Positions 5,973-7,551 of a stretch of DNA of 7,551 bases are shown piece after piece. The stretch is from the NCBI GenBank assembly GCA_947453875.1, contig CANGIH010000105.1, positions 1 through 7,551 of the forward strand, written 5' to 3'. The stretch comes from Planctomycetaceae bacterium (GTDB lineage Bacteria; Planctomycetota; Planctomycetia; Pirellulales; UBA1268). The stretch's first letter is position 1; each line of letters opens with the position of its first letter. The notes beneath the pieces are model-generated. The model saw nothing but the letters and a program-made list of their open reading frames with translations, had not been told where the DNA came from and made no database searches. The position numbers were made by a program, and so were the translations under genes.

Positions 5973-7170
5973 ACCGCTCGATTCCGTCCGGCCGACACCG
6001 CGGGGCGCTGCCGGGTCGTCGACCCACTCCGATCTGGAACGGGCGCTGCGCGAGGCCCACGAGCGTGCCTCTGCAGACCTCGGTGGCAGCGGGCCACCCG
6101 ATCTCGGTGTCGTCTTCGTGTCGTCGGCGTACGGGGAGGCGATCCGCCCCGCGCTCGACGGCCTCGCCGACGCCCTCGATCTTCCGGCCGTGATCGCGAC
6201 AACCGCCGAGGGGGTCCTCGCGGGGGGCACGGAATACGAATCGGGCCCCGCGGTCGCCATCTGGCTCGGCAGGCTCCCCGGGGCCGTGGTGGAGCCTTTT
6301 GCGCTTGAGTATGTCGGCAACCCCGATGGCGGGAGCTTCCTCGGCTGGCCACAGAGGCTCGAGCAGGGCTGGCCGGATGGGGCGGGCATGCTGCTCCTTG
6401 CCGACCCTTTCTCCTTCCCGGTCGACACCTTCCTCGGAAGGATGGAGCGGGACCGCCCCGGAGTGCCGATCGCGGGGGGAATGGCAAGCGGTGGCTGGAC
6501 GCCGGGCAGCAACACGCTCGTCGCCGGTCGGCATCTCTCCGACTGCGGTGCAGTCGGCGTGGTCGTCGGTGGCAAGGCGCGGATCCGTCCGGTGGTCTCA
6601 CAGGGATGCCGGCCGATCGGGCGCCCCATGGTGATCACCCGCTCGGAGGAGAATGTGATCGTCGAGCTCGGCGGCCGGCCGGCCCTCGAGCGACTCCGCG
6701 AGGTGTACGCGGAACTGTCCGAGTCCGACCGCGACCTCGTCCGCTCCTCACTCCATCTCGGGCGGGTGGCGAGTGAATACCAGGATCGCTTCGAGCGCGG
6801 CGACTTCCTCGTCCGCAATGTGGTGGGCGCCGACCCCGACTCGGGTGTGATCGCCGTCGGCGATCTTGTCCGCACCGGCCAGACCGTCCAGTTCCACGTC
6901 CGCGACGCCGCCAGCGCCCACGAAGATCTCCTTCACCTCCTCACGCGCGGAAGCGACGGCGAGGCGCCTGTCGGCGCGCTGGTCTTCACCTGCAACGGCC
7001 GGGGGACACGGCTCTTCCCGACCCCTCACCACGACGCACGCTGCGTCCAGGAGGGACTCGGCCCCGTGCCGGCAGCCGGATTTTTCGCCCAGGGCGAGAT
7101 CGGGCCGATCGGCAACCGCACCTTTCTCCATGGCTTCACCGCGAGCATCGCCCTGATCGAGCCGGTGTGA
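5953..7170 (+). CDS. FIST N- and C-domain protein, putative small-ligand sensor
   Basis: FIST domains are sensory modules thought to bind small molecules such as amino acids; some are joined to signalling outputs, but this 405-residue protein has no kinase, cyclase or methyl-accepting domain. The FIST N-domain spans about residues 25-215 (the VVFVSSAYGEAIRP strand, TTAEGVL at 83-89, VPIAGGMASGG at 171-181, and an AVGVVVGG strand at 200-207). The FIST C-domain spans about 216-405, beginning with QGCRPIGRPMVIT and ending with the family's hallmark stretches FTCNGRG at 345-351 and AAGFFAQGEIGPIGNRTFLHGF at 374-395. No signal peptide or membrane segment is seen, so it is probably cytosolic. Residues 1-23 are a proline-rich, probably disordered leader. 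The ATG at 5953 has no Shine-Dalgarno but is the only start that keeps the N-domain whole; coupling to mtnC 16 bases upstream is likely. A link to methionine salvage is inferred from position only. Confidence 0.92.
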   Translation: MPPPPTSPLDSVRPTPRGAAGSSTHSDLERALREAHERASADLGGSGPPDLGVVFVSSAYGEAIRPALDGLADALDLPAVIATTAEGVLAGGTEYESGPAVAIWLGRLPGAVVEPFALEYVGNPDGGSFLGWPQRLEQGWPDGAGMLLLADPFSFPVDTFLGRMERDRPGVPIAGGMASGGWTPGSNTLVAGRHLSDCGAVGVVVGGKARIRPVVSQGCRPIGRPMVITRSEENVIVELGGRPALERLREVYAELSESDRDLVRSSLHLGRVASEYQDRFERGDFLVRNVVGADPDSGVIAVGDLVRTGQTVQFHVRDAASAHEDLLHLLTRGSDGEAPVGALVFTCNGRGTRLFPTPHHDARCVQEGLGPVPAAGFFAQGEIGPIGNRTFLHGFTASIALIEPV

Positions 7171-7221
7171 CCGTCCGTCGACACATCCATCCATGGCCTT
7201 GGTCCACTCGGGCGGCCCCCG

Positions 7222-7240
7222 GGAAACGCCCAGGGTTTCC
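7222..7240 (+). repeat. Small hairpin downstream of the FIST gene
   Basis: GGAAAC (7222-7227) and GTTTCC (7235-7240) form a perfect 6-base stem with a 7-base loop, 51 bases after the FIST stop. No T-run follows, so it is only a weak candidate for the 3' end of the mtn-FIST transcript. Confidence 0.35.
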
Positions 7241-7268
7241 GCAGCAGCACCCACCGCAGCCTGCGACG

Positions 7269-7312
7269 GGTGGGGGGCGTGGCTGGCCTTGACCGGGCAT
7301 CCACCCCCCACC
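7269..7312 (+). repeat. Long G/C inverted repeat overlapping the lipoprotein promoter
   Basis: GGTGGGGGG (7269-7277) pairs perfectly with CCCCCCACC (7304-7312). After a two-base bulge, TGG (7280-7282) pairs with CCA (7301-7303), giving a 12-pair stem with an 18-base loop. The candidate -35 hexamer TTGACC lies in the loop. It could act as a 3' structure for the upstream operon or as a regulatory dyad; there is no T-run after it. Confidence 0.45.
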
Positions 7313-7318
7313 TACGGT
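7289..7318 (+). promoter_or_regulatory. Candidate promoter of the lipoprotein gene
   Basis: TTGACC (7289-7294) matches the -35 consensus in five of six bases. TACGGT (7313-7318) follows after 18 bases and matches the -10 consensus in only three of six. A start near 7325 would leave a leader of about 20 bases, the same as for mtnB. Confidence 0.4.
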
Positions 7319-7331
7319 TCGCGCTCGTCCC

Positions 7332-7336
7332 GGAGG
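7332..7336 (+). promoter_or_regulatory. Ribosome binding site of the lipoprotein gene
   Basis: GGAGG lies 8 bases before the ATG at 7345. It is a near-consensus site that fixes the start of the partial gene at the window edge. Confidence 0.7.
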
Positions 7337-7344
7337 TGGCCACG

Positions 7345-7551
7345 ATGCGCCGCACGACACTCCCCCTGCTTGCCGCCTTTCCCTGCCTGATGGCGGCGGG
7401 GTGTGCCCACCAGCGCGACCAATACGCCTACGCCCCTCCGTTGGCTCCGCCCGTCTATTCCCAGCCTCCCGGCTACGCGACCCCGCCGGTCAACCACTCC
7501 GTGATGCCTTCGCCGGTGACGACCCCCACTCCGGTCGTCGCCGCCGGGGCC
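7345..7551 (+). CDS. Proline-rich putative lipoprotein, 3' end beyond window
   Basis: An open frame of 69 codons runs from ATG at 7345 to the window edge with no stop. The N-terminus is a lipoprotein signal peptide: Arg2-Arg3, hydrophobic residues 5-18, and a lipobox AAGC with the lipidated cysteine at residue 20. The visible mature part (HQRDQYAYAPPLAPPVYSQ, then further Pro-, Tyr-, Thr- and Val-rich sequence) looks unstructured, like a linker between the membrane anchor and a domain beyond the window. The function cannot be told from this. A GGAGG site 8 bases upstream and a possible promoter at 7289-7318 suggest its own transcript, separate from the mtn operon. Confidence 0.75.
   Translation, partial: MRRTTLPLLAAFPCLMAAGCAHQRDQYAYAPPLAPPVYSQPPGYATPPVNHSVMPSPVTTPTPVVAAGA

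Noticed and set aside
5169..6875. Very long minus-strand open frame (568 codons) across mtnC and the FIST gene
   Set aside because: It is antisense to two proteins with clear family motifs, is Arg/Ser/Pro-rich with no recognisable domain, and is the kind of mirror frame expected in GC-rich coding DNA.
7268..7285. G-quadruplex in the run GGGTGGGGGGCGTGGCTGG
   Set aside because: There are not four separated runs of three or more G with normal loops; pairing with the downstream C-run explains the sequence better.
7193..7390. 65-codon plus-strand frame before the lipoprotein gene
   Set aside because: It runs through the inverted repeat and promoter-like sequence and overlaps, in another frame, the lipoprotein start, which has a better ribosome site and a lipobox.

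Overview
The window reads as chromosomal DNA of a GC-rich, Gram-negative-type bacterium. A planctomycete is my best guess, not a proof. The clues are strong G/C bias at third codon positions, a mix of ATG, GTG and TTG starts, several genes without a clear Shine-Dalgarno, an exported beta-helix/PKD-like protein, a stand-alone FIST protein, and TGA as the stop of every gene that ends in the window. All supported genes lie on the + strand. I see no tRNA, rRNA, CRISPR array, insertion sequence or other sign of a mobile region.

Layout. Positions 2-127 look like the 3' end of an upstream gene, though the stretch is also rich in hairpins. A complete cardiolipin synthase-type phospholipase D gene follows (146-1642). 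After 34 bases comes a TTG-started gene for a secreted right-handed beta-helix protein with a PKD-like domain and an unassigned C-terminal domain (1677-3749). The 117-base gap that follows holds dyads around the stop codon, a perfect 12-base palindrome and a good sigma-70-type promoter (TTGTCA, 17 bases, TACAGT).

That promoter precedes a methionine-salvage cluster: mtnB (3867-4577), mtnD (4648-5229) and mtnC (5226-5936, overlapping mtnD by four bases), then a FIST-domain protein (5953-7170) 16 bases after mtnC. MtnB dehydrates methylthioribulose-1-phosphate. MtnC enolises and dephosphorylates the resulting diketone. MtnD oxidises the acireductone to the 2-keto precursor of methionine. The earlier enzymes (MTA nucleosidase or phosphorylase, MTR kinase, MtnA) and the final aminotransferase are not in the window. 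The FIST protein is a plausible ligand-binding partner for this operon, but its role is unknown.

The last 380 bases hold a gap with a long imperfect inverted repeat overlapping a candidate promoter, then the start of a proline-rich lipoprotein gene that runs off the window edge.

The most interesting points are the FIST gene placed in a methionine-salvage operon, the promoter/palindrome architecture upstream of it, the cysteine-rich exported beta-helix protein, and the hairpin around the lipoprotein promoter. I found no convincing new defence, mobile or RNA-based system.
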